Shown piece by piece: positions 1 through 11,100 of a DNA stretch of 64,000 nucleotides. Each line of letters begins with the position of its first letter. Positions within the stretch are counted from its first letter, which is position 1. The stretch lies in assembly GCA_918807975.1 (NCBI GenBank), contig OU964918.1, positions 33,526,477-33,590,476 on the forward strand. Reading direction: 5' to 3'. The DNA is from Aplidium turbinatum. Lineage: Eukaryota; Chordata; Ascidiacea; Aplousobranchia; Polyclinidae. Both the position numbers and the translations under genes were made by a program. Under the pieces are notes generated by a model. It made no database searches, had not been told where the DNA came from, and worked only from the letters and a program-made list of their open reading frames with translations.

Positions 1-984
1 TATTTTTATGGGGTGTTTGGTATTGAATCGAGTATCAATTTCATTGTGAAAAAAAAAAACAGGCCCCACTAAAGGATTCTATGAGAATTATCAAACTTTG
101 CTTGGAATAGTTGCACCAGTCGTCATTGTTAAATAAACATCTCAGTTAGTGCTGAAAAAGTAAATAATCTTGATGAGCATTACTTGGTTTGCATTACCAG
201 CTTTAGTTCATGATGAGCACTCTCATAAAATTTCCTTATGATGTAGGCTATAGACAAAACTAAACTTGTGGAAACACCTAGCAAATGACTGCTTGACCTA
301 GGCTACTTTAAAATTGAAGTTTTATTACCTTTGACAAGCAATCAATTACAGCCACACTTATTAGATCAAAAGTACTAAAATCGTTTGGCTACACTACGGT
401 ACATAAAGAAAAATCACAGAGTTACCAAGATTTGAAAAAAGGTCAAGTCAAGAACCAAATTTTCGCCTCGTTAGCCCAGTGGTCGCGCCGATCTTCAACA
501 ACATGAGCAAAATTCTCTTTGTAAACCTCGGTAACCGGCCCTGCATCAGCGGTTCAAAGCTTCTACAAATATGCGACGACACTGCCAGGAATATTCTATA
601 ACAGGTTTTGCGAGTCCAATGATAAAGATTCAAAACTCACCAACCAACAAAATGGAAGCTCATGGAAGCACGTAGCCCAGAATGAAGCTCAATCAAATGA
701 TAGAGAAGATAGAAACTTAAAATGATGATAAGCTTATTTCTAATGTCATGAGGCAATGAGCGTTTGACACAGACAAGCGCAATTGAAGGGTAGCCCGGAA
801 TTTTTGTTGTTTTGTGAAGTTTAATATTCTTTACGCACATCGGTACATAAACGGCTTTACTGCTTATAATGCTTAGTAGACATAATTTTTTAAGATTGTA
901 TTAGTATTTGTATTTCATTATGTCATAACTAGTAATGGTGTTTAGCCTACATTTACTGTTAATCTAAAACAGTATAGCCTACGC
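1..984. other. No gene seen
   Basis: AT-rich sequence without a convincing reading frame, splice-bounded exon or repeat boundary. Confidence 0.5.
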
Positions 985-2178
985 CAGGGGTCACCAACTT
1001 TTTTTGCATGCGGGCCACTTTAGCACTAAGGAGAGCTGTGGTGGGACGCACTAACAAAATTTTAGGTTGGTTGACTCTGATGCTAGAAAAGAACGCATTT
1101 CGTACCCAGTATCCAGCGTTACATGTTAATATTTATCTTAGACTACCGCAGCAACAAAATTAGTTGAACAACGCTACTGCCAGACCAAGCTCATTTAACA
1201 ACACAATGCCTAATAAACGAAGCCACTTGTTTTGCGCACTTATAGCGAGGTGAGCGGTTTCACCAGAATATTCATCGCCAAGCAAGAGTGGTGTCGTCAC
1301 TTCGCTTCACAAAAGATATCTTGCAATTAACAGTTTCAGTAAACAAGGAAATGTTTGACACATCGCAATACAAGCAACAATAGTGACCTGCAAACATATC
1401 ATTGAAAAATAGGCTCCAATAACAAGGAGAAAGAAACCAGGCACCATTAAACAAACGTTTGTGGAAATCACCGAAAAAACGTTTCTATCGTAACTCATGA
1501 GCAGTGTTCCCTCTAAAAAAGCAATGACGTAGGTTTTTCATACTTTTTGTGAGAATCTCTAAAACCGTCTTTCTTTGATTATTAGACAACTGTCACTTGC
1601 GGTGCTTATCCGCATGGCAAGAATTGTTGATTAACAACATTTTGCAGTAGGCCTACTAAGCTAAATATTTTCGTATTACAACCAAAAAATGTCTTCAAAT
1701 TTTTAAAAATATAATATTTTTCCAATTTATTATAAATTGAGTTTGCATACCGACCATTTTACCAACAAAAACTTGCATAAAGGGAACACTGCTCATGAAA
1801 CACAATAACGGTGAAACGCACAATAGTGTTTAGGCCTACATGAAATTTGCAAACTTAAAATAAGCAACTCTATGCTCACAGACAATTTCGAAATTCGAAA
1901 ACAGACATTTTACTCAATCACTGAAACAGTTTGGTCGGACATCGCATTGGAATAACTTTAAGCGACCTCCACCTAGAATTATAATCTGATTGGTCGGTCG
2001 ATGGAATCGTATGCAAAGCAAAAATATGCTAATTCCCGGAAAGTATTTTTTTGCCTTCATGCTCTCCTCCTCAAGAAAAGTATTTTTGGTTATACTTGTA
2101 CGCTGATACCTTCCGCAGCCGTACATTAACAGCGTGGCGGGCCGCATGCGGCCGCGGGCCGCCAGTTGGTGACCCCTG
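985..2178. mobile_element. hAT-type nonautonomous element (1.19 kb)
   Basis: The ends are inverted (CAGGGGTCACCAACT at the left, AGTTGGTGACCCCTG at the right) and are flanked by a perfect 8-bp duplication, gcctacgc (977-984 and 2179-2186). The subterminal GCGGGCC blocks are also inverted. No transposase is recognisable inside. A second hAT-type element is inserted within it. Confidence 0.9.
1502..1791. mobile_element. Nested hAT-type MITE (290 bp)
   Basis: The inverted ends CAGTGTTCCCT / AGGGAACACTG are flanked by ctcatgag (1494-1501) and ctcatgaa (1792-1799), an 8-bp duplication with one mismatch. It interrupts the older element at 985-2178. Confidence 0.88.
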
Positions 2179-2776
2179 GCCTACGCAATAACACAAAATA
2201 AGCTGTTCTGCTAAAGTAACTTACATCAAGAAAAAATATTTTTGTGCAATTTGTTTATTTTACTGCAGAGAAAATAATGATAAAGCATTTTAAAGCAACC
2301 GGGCTTTCTTAACACAAGTTGTTTTTAAAAAAATCTTGATATAGATGTGTTGTAGTGTGATGTTATAAAGTAAAACTAAGCGTAAAAAAGTCGTGCAGTT
2401 GACTCGTGATAAAACATCAGTCAAATTGTCTACTACAGCCTGATATATCGAAAGATTTGTGAAATGAATCTATTAATACCAGGAAACGGAAAAGTTGATA
2501 CTTTGGTTATCTATTTTGGTTACTGTTGTTGTCAAAAAGTGCAACAAAAATAGATTTTGCAGATAAACTACACTTGTCGGTTTTTAAACTACAGCTTAGC
2601 CTACTGTTTAAAGTTCAATGTTACTCTTAAAAACTACTTTCGATTTCGGTCATAACGCTAGATTTGCATTTGCGTTAGCTTTTACAACGACATTGTTTGT
2701 TTATATTTATGACGTAACTTAGTTTTTCTTTAAGTTTTTCTTTCACATTTGATACTTTGGCTTGGAGCAAACTTAA

Positions 2777-3372
2777 CCCTTAGGCGGTTGGGCTCCTGGA
2801 GTCTTGCTCAGTTTGGGGGGGGGGGGGGCTGTCGATTCTTCTTATGTTTTAGGAGTGATATCTTTGTTATTTTTTAAGGCACGGTTTCAAAATTTGGGAT
2901 TCACTTTGTAAAACTATTCACGCAGAGCATATCCGAAAATTAAAACTATGTAAATTTTAGAACTGCTTATATACGTTGAAATGTTGATGTGACTTATGAC
3001 GTTTGAATTATTTGGTATTTTTTGATAGAGTAATGAAAAACATGCATTGCAATGTTGTGACTAAATTTTTTTTACATAATCTCAATTTAAATCATTTGAT
3101 TAACAAGACGTGGGCCAAATTAATTGCTTTCATCCAGCTGGTGGAAAAATTTTGAACAATAGAATATGAAATATTTCAGAGGATGTGCTGAGAAATGCCT
3201 TATATCTCTCAATTTATAACCTTTATTTGCTCAAAATTTCAGCTCAATAAAGGTGAATAAAAGTTAGGAAAAGTTAAGAAATCTCGTAGTCGCAGCCTCA
3301 GTGGTTTTAGAGATACAACTGTTGATACAAAAAAGTTGAATTGACAGCCCCCCCCCCCCAACCTTCAAAGGG
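2777..3372. mobile_element. TTAA-flanked piggyBac-like MITE, copy A
   Basis: Starts CCCTTAGGCGGTTGGGCTCC after TTAA (2773-2776) and ends ...CCAACCTTCAAAGGG; the right target copy has decayed to TTCC. Runs of G/C followed by CTGTC(A/G)ATTC lie inside each end. It is the reverse-oriented sibling of the copy at 24917-25522. There is no coding capacity. CCC termini plus a TTAA target are typical of the piggyBac superfamily. Confidence 0.8.
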
Positions 3373-3617
3373 TTCCCTTTTGTTAAATTTTGGTTCCTAA
3401 AATAAACTTAGGCTATCGCTTTGTTTTGGTTTTTAAATAAAAAAATGTGTTTTAGGCGTCAGATAATGTTTGTTTATTTTTGGTTAGGCCTACTGTTGTA
3501 ATGGGACACCAGATTTATGAGTGCGTAAAGGTTTCAAGTGTCAAAATCTGGTTCAAAAAGTATGTTACTGCAATAAAGCTGCTATACTGTAAAATGGTAG
3601 GCCTACCAATGTTCTGT

Positions 3618-3660
3618 GGCGGCTCGTGATCATTTGTAATGAGGAGACTGCAGTGTTTAT
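3618..3660. repeat. Fragment resembling a hAT end
   Basis: GTGGCGGCTCGTGATCATTTG resembles the end region of the hAT element at 27461-28180, but no second end or target duplication is nearby. Confidence 0.35.
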
Positions 3661-4707
3661 TGGCTGATGGTGATTTTATTAGAGTTTTAATAGATATGCA
3701 AGAAATATTGGTGAACTTTACGTAGGTAGCCTATATCTCAGCTAAAAACCTCTCACTAACCTAGGCCTCGTTAGTAATGATGCAACTAAGTGTAAGCACG
3801 GCCCACTATGCAAGTTATATTTATAATAAACCTTTCAAAATAATTGCATTTTAGCTTGAATTACTTTTCATTACTGTATGATTCAGTTACCCACTCAGCC
3901 TCTAGTATGTTAAATCACAAACAATGTGACTGTCTTTCTCATTACGATTCTCAGGTAGAGCTGGTCAACTAGCACCCCAGCAACTATAAAATTTCATTGC
4001 TTTGCTGGGCAATGTCTTGTTGCGCTCAAGTTTACGTCACAGTAATCAAACGTCGTTTATAGGGCCTGCGATGCAATGGAATCCATGTTTTCTTAGAAGC
4101 AACGCATTTTCGAATGATAAAAGAAGGAAAAGACAGTTAGTAAGCCAATTAAAAGTTAATTTAGATAGAATACAGTATTACTTAAACTAATTTCTTTTGC
4201 AAAAACAGTTTGTGAGAGCTGCTTTTCCTGCGGTACTTATTGACGTGTCACTGCCACTATTAATTGACTAGCTTTACTACACTTGCCAAATACCTGCAGT
4301 AGGTTTAGTGAGCAATGCGAGCGTGATAGTACATTTCATGGATTTAGCGAAATATGAAAAGTGTTTTGCAAGATAACGTTGAAAGAATCTGAAACTGTTG
4401 CTGGTAGGATCAAGGAGATCATGGCAAGAAGTAGATTGCAAATGGTATGTAATGAAAATCGTAGTATGAAATATGAAACTGTCTCATGGAGATTTTGCTT
4501 TGGAAAGTTTGTAGGTTATATAATAAGTAGTTTCCATTCCCAAGCAAGGCTTGATATCATAAGAAACAATGCCATTATCCCGTAATATGTCTGTATAATT
4601 AGTAGAATTTGGACACAATTTTAAAAGTTGCAACGTCAAAAGTTTAATATGTTGACCGCATCAGCTTAGGTTGTTTTTAACTCATCAGCGGATTACTCTG
4701 GTATCAC

Positions 4708-4760
4708 TATCAGTTCAGTTCAGTTTGTTTTTATTTCTGACCATCACAACGCAAAAACAA
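4708..4760 (-). repeat. Retroposon 3' end-like repeat
   Basis: cagttcagttcagtttg followed by tttttatttctgaccatcac recurs at 47610-47655 as gttcagttgc followed by ttttatttctgaccatga. Short tandem CAGTT units at the end suggest the 3' terminus of a LINE read on the minus strand. Confidence 0.4.
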
Positions 4761-5036
4761 TATATGACAAACATAGCAGAGGTCTAAAAAAGGTAGAAGC
4801 AACAAAATCATCATCAGAACAAAATTATGTGAAGCTGCCAAACCTGAAATAAAGATGGAGTACAAAACTATTGCTAAAATTACGAAATTTTTTCTGATTT
4901 TGAAATTTAATACACAGTGCAGTACAATACAATCCACTACTTATTTACGGTATAAAATCAACGATATTAGGTAGGCTACATTATCCTACTGACACAATAC
5001 TATTTTGTTTTTTTACGTTGCAGAATTTTGAAGTTT

Positions 5037-5106
5037 ATGATAATAAAAATGATGTTAAAAACAGTTGCTAATCTATTTTTGATGGTAGCATTCGTCACAA
5101 GTGAAG
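5037..5106 (+). CDS. Exon 1 of aGPCR 1: signal peptide
   Basis: The ATG at 5037 opens a short basic start (MIIKMMLK) followed by a hydrophobic core (VANLFLMVAFV) and a small-residue cleavage region (TSEG), a typical secretory signal. The exon ends in phase 1 at a gtgcgt donor. A pyrimidine-rich stretch ending in ttgcag (AG at 5022-5023) lies only 13 nt upstream of the ATG, so the mRNA 5' end is either spliced from an upstream noncoding exon or trans-spliced to a leader. Confidence 0.72.
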
Positions 5107-8100
5107 GTGCGTAGCCTACAGAGATGCACTTTTTTGTCGTATCTAGGCTTAGACCTGATGGTTGAAGATTTAGATTAAGTGGACGAGAAGGCAGGGAAGC
5201 CAATCTTAATAGCCACCTTTAATTGTCCTGCTAAAGACACAACCGCATGCTCTTGAGCGGTATTGAACCGGCGCCCTTTCGGTTGCCGTTCCAGAGATAC
5301 ACTGATATATAAAATCACAGTTTATCAGTTTGTTACAGTCAACCACAGATCTTTACAGTTTAATTCCAAAGTGGTATTGATAGCTTTTGATACTTGCTTC
5401 TTCTTTCCAATGCATTTTTTAATGTTGCTTATCCCGTTTAAATCACGCACAAAGATCTTGTAGTGTACCATACTGCACAATAAGCAAAAAAGCGTAAATG
5501 CTTTAACTGTTTGATTTTTGATTGTAATCAATTTATTTTAATATGGCATAGACATATAGCATGACCAACAAGTTCACTTTCTATAATACTGTAGATGCTT
5601 GAATTTGTTTTTCAGATACTTTGATTTTTCGTTATTGGAACAATGCTACCAATGGCAAAACTGGTTACTCATTTCAACCTTCATCTTGTGAGTAGATTTT
5701 ATTCTTATGATGCAAAGGGTGGATCAATTTTGACGCGTGGCAAATGTGTTGTTGAAGATTTGTATGTGTGATTAATTCCATTATTTGATACTTCGTGGGC
5801 TACTGTAGGTTTCTCAAATAATTTGTCTTTAAAGAATATTGGCACTTTTAAGATTTTTTTTGCGTTTTTTCATCACAACAAAAAGTTTAAAAGCAATTAA
5901 TACTAAGCTGCGAAACCTGGATCACAGTTGACTTGTTCTTTTGTTAAGATTTAATTCATAAACCAAAATTATTTTCAAAAACTGAGAATATTCAAATTCA
6001 GTGCACGTTTACCCTGCTGATTATTATTATTATTACCACGTTGATGATACGATGGTGGTTACAGTCATCAGTGTTATGACAACGTAGGCGGTGTAACGTC
6101 ATTTGTAATATCATAGCTTTTCCAAGGGATTAGTTGTTTAGCTAAGCTACGATAAGCCGGTAGTCTGAGATAGCGTAATAGTTTGCTGCTTCTGAACTGT
6201 ACCTTTAGAGATCAACTGATTTTGAAATGTGTAAGTACAGAAAGGATGGCGAATGTGAAATTTAGGAGTGAAGTGGATTAACAAATGCCAGTGCATTGGC
6301 CACGATGATTTTATGATCTCAATGATGTAAGCTATCTTATTACTACGCAACCGATTGGCTGCGTCACAGTAGGCTACGTTTTGAATTGGTGTTTTGTTAC
6401 GGAATTCAGAAAACTTTAGTTTATAATACAGTTTATCAAAAGTTTCAGAAGCTTCTGCGTATTGCAAAAAATAATAAACTACAGTAACTTGCAGAATATT
6501 TTATAAATTAAAGCCATGGCGATGTATGAAGATCGCCATGGTTAGAGCTTACCAATGGTTTGCTTCCATCCAAACCCTAAATTTTATGAACAATGTTTTT
6601 TTTACAAATTAACACTCCGCACTCATTTGAAATTGGAAGATTGGTTGAAAAGTCCTCACAGATCTCTATAAAAAAAAAAAAAAAAAAAAAAAACGCAATG
6701 CATAAAACCAAAGCAAAACATTTTCACAGGACACGAAAAAGGAAAAAAGTTACCTCTATTGAGAATTTAAAGAAAGCTTAGGAATAAGGTAGTAGAATGC
6801 CTGGTCAAACACATGTCAAAATAGGCATCTAACTTAATAGAAAAATAAAAAGCAATGAATTTAAAAACTAATCTCATGTTAACTAACACTTCCAATTCAT
6901 AGTAGCCTACTGAAGATGAAAACAATTTAGTTTTCAAAATGTTTGCTAACATCGGTTTCATAATTTCTACTGCACAGTTTGGGCGAAAGAGGACTTTTTG
7001 TCTTGCTTTACTATGCATCTGCTTGCTACAGTATATCTAAAAACCTAGCAATTAAACATGAATCAGCAAGCATCAAACTAACTCTGTGTTTTTGAGTTGC
7101 AATAACTGTGGCTTCATTGGCTAGCCACTCCCGGCGTTATCCTACAAGCATTATTAACTTATCTGTGATGTTATCACAGGCTACAAATCATTATTTATAT
7201 TTTACTTCAAGGCACGTTCACGACATCGTATATTGCTCTTCAAAGCTCAAGTACATGAAATCTTTCACAAAACTTGCCACGTGAGTGTACTTGTGTAATA
7301 GCTTTATTTGCAAAAGACTAAATTTTAAGCTGCATTTTAAAATTGTACCAACAAAATTTGTGTGATCACCATGAATTACAAAAACAAATGAAGAAAATAG
7401 TCATCCAGGGAGTATTGATTGTTCGCTGCTAGGTAAAACGCACAATGCGCAATTAGGTCTTTTACTTTTTGTGTAGCATTTAATACTTTTACAATAATAT
7501 ATTACATTCAACATCAAAACAATTAAAGGTGCGTTCTTGTTTCAGGTTGCAAGAATGTAAACTATTCTAAATGTCGTTTCTCTAACAAACCTTATGACAT
7601 AAGTAAGTATAAGTTCATTTATAACCTCAATCTAACGCAGATTTCTAACTCAAGTGAACAAAATCTAACTCAAGTGACAAAATCTAGCTCAAGTGAACAA
7701 AATCTAACTCAAGTGAACAAAATTAAATAATAATTTTTCTTCACCTGCTTAATTTAATATACTCTGCTGGTTGTTTGTTATTGCCTGTTAGATATTAGAT
7801 TAGCTACACCATTTCGGCAAGCCACTACAGAGACATTTCATCTGATCAACAGTGCAGTAGATATCATGTTCCGTAATCCGTTTGGTGCTCAAAGAACGTC
7901 CAACGTCCACAACGATCAGTTAAGTTCATCCAAAGTCAAGAGAATCCAATAAGGCATCCAAGTCAGTTTTGAGGACCGATGATTACCTTGGACTAATTTT
8001 CTGCCGAGCGAGAGAAATCTTTTCCATCCGCGTTTTACTATTTGATAAATATTAAATATAAGTAGGATTATAATTGACAAATATTTTGAGTTTTTTTTTT

Positions 8101-11100
8101 ATCGAGTAAAGTATATTGCAGTTAGATGAAATATAATAAATTAGCAAAATCAATCAGGTTCAGAAACTTGTATAACCCATTAAAAGCCGCCACAAGTTCC
8201 CATTGCTCTTTTTAGGAAATATTTCAGCCACAAAGTTGTATTGTCATAACTTTTGAATTAGTTTAAAAAAATTTGATCATTTATGCTTTTTTAATGCATT
8301 TTTTTGTTTGCCTTTTAAAAGGACACCGGCCACATAGTCAAATGTAAATCTTGCGATACCTTAACATAAGAAGGTGTTTGTTTCGGTAGAAATTTGCCAG
8401 ATCTTTCTTGAAGGACGTTTCAAAGTTATTGTATGAACATATTATATTCACGGTAACCATCGGCGTAGCTAGTGGGGGGTGTCCCCCCCAGTTGGCAGTC
8501 TCCCCCCCCGGTCGGAAGCTTGTGGCAGCAGAATATTTTTAAACGTAAACGAAAAAGCATAGTCAAAATCTTTTTTGAAATGGATTTGGCTCGAATTCTA
8601 TTTGCTGGTTCCTACTTCACGCGTTCAGGGGTGCAAAATCATGGTCCGCCGCGGGCGGCACAAACCATAGCGATACGCCACTGACAGTCGTCGGCTCCAG
8701 CTCGTGACCGAGCATTGGTTTCGTCATCAAATCGAATTTGACTTTGGATGGTGATGTCATATATGGCTTTGGAGGCCAGTGTATGATGGAAAAGACGTGG
8801 GAAAAAGTCACATTGTATGGGGGGTAAGGATTGTATGGAGGGAGGGACGTGGTAGTTTTAACTTTTCTAGTGTTCGTTTTTCTTGGGCTTTTTGTATCCT
8901 TTTTTTTCGAAAATTTCCGTGCCTTCCTTAGATCTTTTTCTCCAGAGTAATCTGTCACTAGCAAGGTTTTCCCATGAATCCAGATCAATGTTTGCATGGT
9001 TGAGGGAGACTTTCAGCTGATCTTTGTATCTCATTCTTGGTCTTCTGGAGGGGGGGGGTTTCCTGTCTTTAGTTGTCCCTCCTCGTTGTTCCTTCTCATG
9101 ACATGTCCTGTCCAGCGAAGGCAGTGTTGCAATATGGTGGCTTCTGAACTGGGCAACCTAGCGCGATCAAGGATTGCATCTTTCGTGAGACAATCTTCCC
9201 AACGAGTGCCTAGCATTTGACCCAGTTTCCTCTGCTGAAAATTTTCAAGACGTTTGATGTAACGGCGGTATAATGTCCAGGTTTCACAAGCATAGAGAAG
9301 AGTGGATAGAACGACTGCCCGGAGGACCATAATTTTTGTGCGGATAGATATATCATGGTTGTTGAAAACACGATGGTTAAGTCTTCCATAGGCACAATGT
9401 GATGCTTTTACACAATGTTCAATATTCTTTGACAGTGTTACAAACAACCAAAAAAATGTGGCCGGTGTCCTTTTAAAAGGCAACAATAAATATAAAGCAA
9501 AATAAACAAATAAAAGAAGCAAAACCTAACACAACTTAGAGTGTAGTAGGAAGCACAACATTACAGAGTGTCAAACTATGAAGAAACATAATTCATATAT
9601 ATTACCAATAGGCAATAAAACATGCATGTTCCTCCTCACTTCACTTTATCGGGCTCTTTTCATTTTTCAACAATTTTCAAACTTTCACAAAATTCAGAAA
9701 AAGTACGTTGTTCGCAAATATTTATCAACACCATCCAAAACAGACCCTAAACAACTACTAGGAAGTCCAAAATGATTCAATCAAAATAAGATGATGCAAT
9801 ACTGATGCATTCAAAATGATGTCCTTTTAAAAGGACACCGGCCATGAATGGGATAAGGCATTCACAGATATCAAATGAATTAGGCTACACAAGTTTCCGA
9901 ACCTGGCTGATTTTGTTTACTTATTATATTTAATTGTTCGGTTTCATCCAAAATAAATGATCGTTGCATCACTTTTCATCCTTAACAACATAGAGGAACC
10001 AGAACAGAAGTTAAGAGATATCAGCTCGTAGCTTACATCAAAATCAATTTTTGTATAAGTCTAAATTAATGTTGTAGCAGGTGGTTCAATTAACTAGAAA
10101 GTATCGATAAATGGCGCAAAATATCGGTATCATACAGTATGATTTTCAAACAGATAGTATACTTTTTAAACAACTTTTTCATCATTAGTCATTTTTTTGA
10201 ATGTTTAATATTAGCATGTCTGTAACCTCTATGTTAGTAAAAAGGCGTTGGCTCATACTCAGCCTCGGGAATAAGACTCTTGATATAATCGATCTTCGGC
10301 ATTAACGAGAATAGAGCGACCAATTCCTTTCTCTAGGCCATCTATTCTCCAGCAATTACGTCGACTCAATTTACCACACCCTAGGCAAGGGTGAGCGGTG
10401 TTTATCAACAACCTGCTTAGACGGGTGTCGAACCTAGGTTTGGATTATTTGAAAGTCAACGCCTTATCTGCTGCGCGATCTAACTGCAATTATGTTAGTA
10501 CCATTCACTTTATTCAATAGGCACAATTCAAAGCAAAGAACCGGATGAATATGTTAAATGCTGGTTAAGCTGTTAAGGTTTTTGTGCAAAAAAGAATCAA
10601 ATGATCTGGACGTTACGCCTTTTGCAAAACGGCAAAATTTCGCAAATTACCAAACATTCATGACCACTCAATAAAAGTGTTTCACTTGCAAATGCAAAAA
10701 CTTGTTTAACAAACAAACAAGCTTAATTGTTTGCTGTTTTTCTAGGATTGGATTTACCACCGCAGCATGAAGCATTGCGCTCTTATCCATTCAATTACAC
10801 CTACAACGTGACCCTTCCAAAATATCGATCTAACAATTGGCACTTTAAAATTTCTCTATTATTAATCTGCATCAGAAAAGACACAGGTGAAAATAAAATT
10901 GTTTACCTTAGGGTTAGACTACTTACGTTACACAGTAAGATTTAATCAATCCAAACTAGCCTACTTTGTTCGAAATGTATTTCAGCGTAGCAAGGTTTTC
11001 CATTCTTCATTTTCTCTTCTTATTCTTCTTCTTCTTCTAACTTTAATCTCACTGTGTGAGTTTGCCAGTGTAGATTTTCCATTTGTGCATTTCGATGGCC

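Larger units (their letters stand above)
3373..5036. other. Upstream region of receptor 1
   Basis: Noncoding. It holds the hAT-like scrap near 3618 and a retroposon tail near 4708. No TATA box could be assigned with confidence; the start of transcription is unknown. Confidence 0.5.
8120..9945. repeat. Composite inverted-repeat region with palindromic CCTTTTAAAAGG blocks
   Basis: CCTTTTAAAAGGACACCGGC at 8311-8330 faces its inverted copy at 9461-9480, and a third copy lies at 9821-9843. Outer arms (about 8140-8180 and 9845-9915) are also inverted: caggttc(a/g)gaaacttgt. LINE and hAT-like pieces lie inside. It fills an intron of receptor 1. Confidence 0.7.

Noticed and set aside
6147-6467. 106-codon minus-strand open frame in an intron of receptor 1
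   Set aside because: No start context, splice sites, domain or sequence pattern; lies within sequence between confirmed exons on the other strand.
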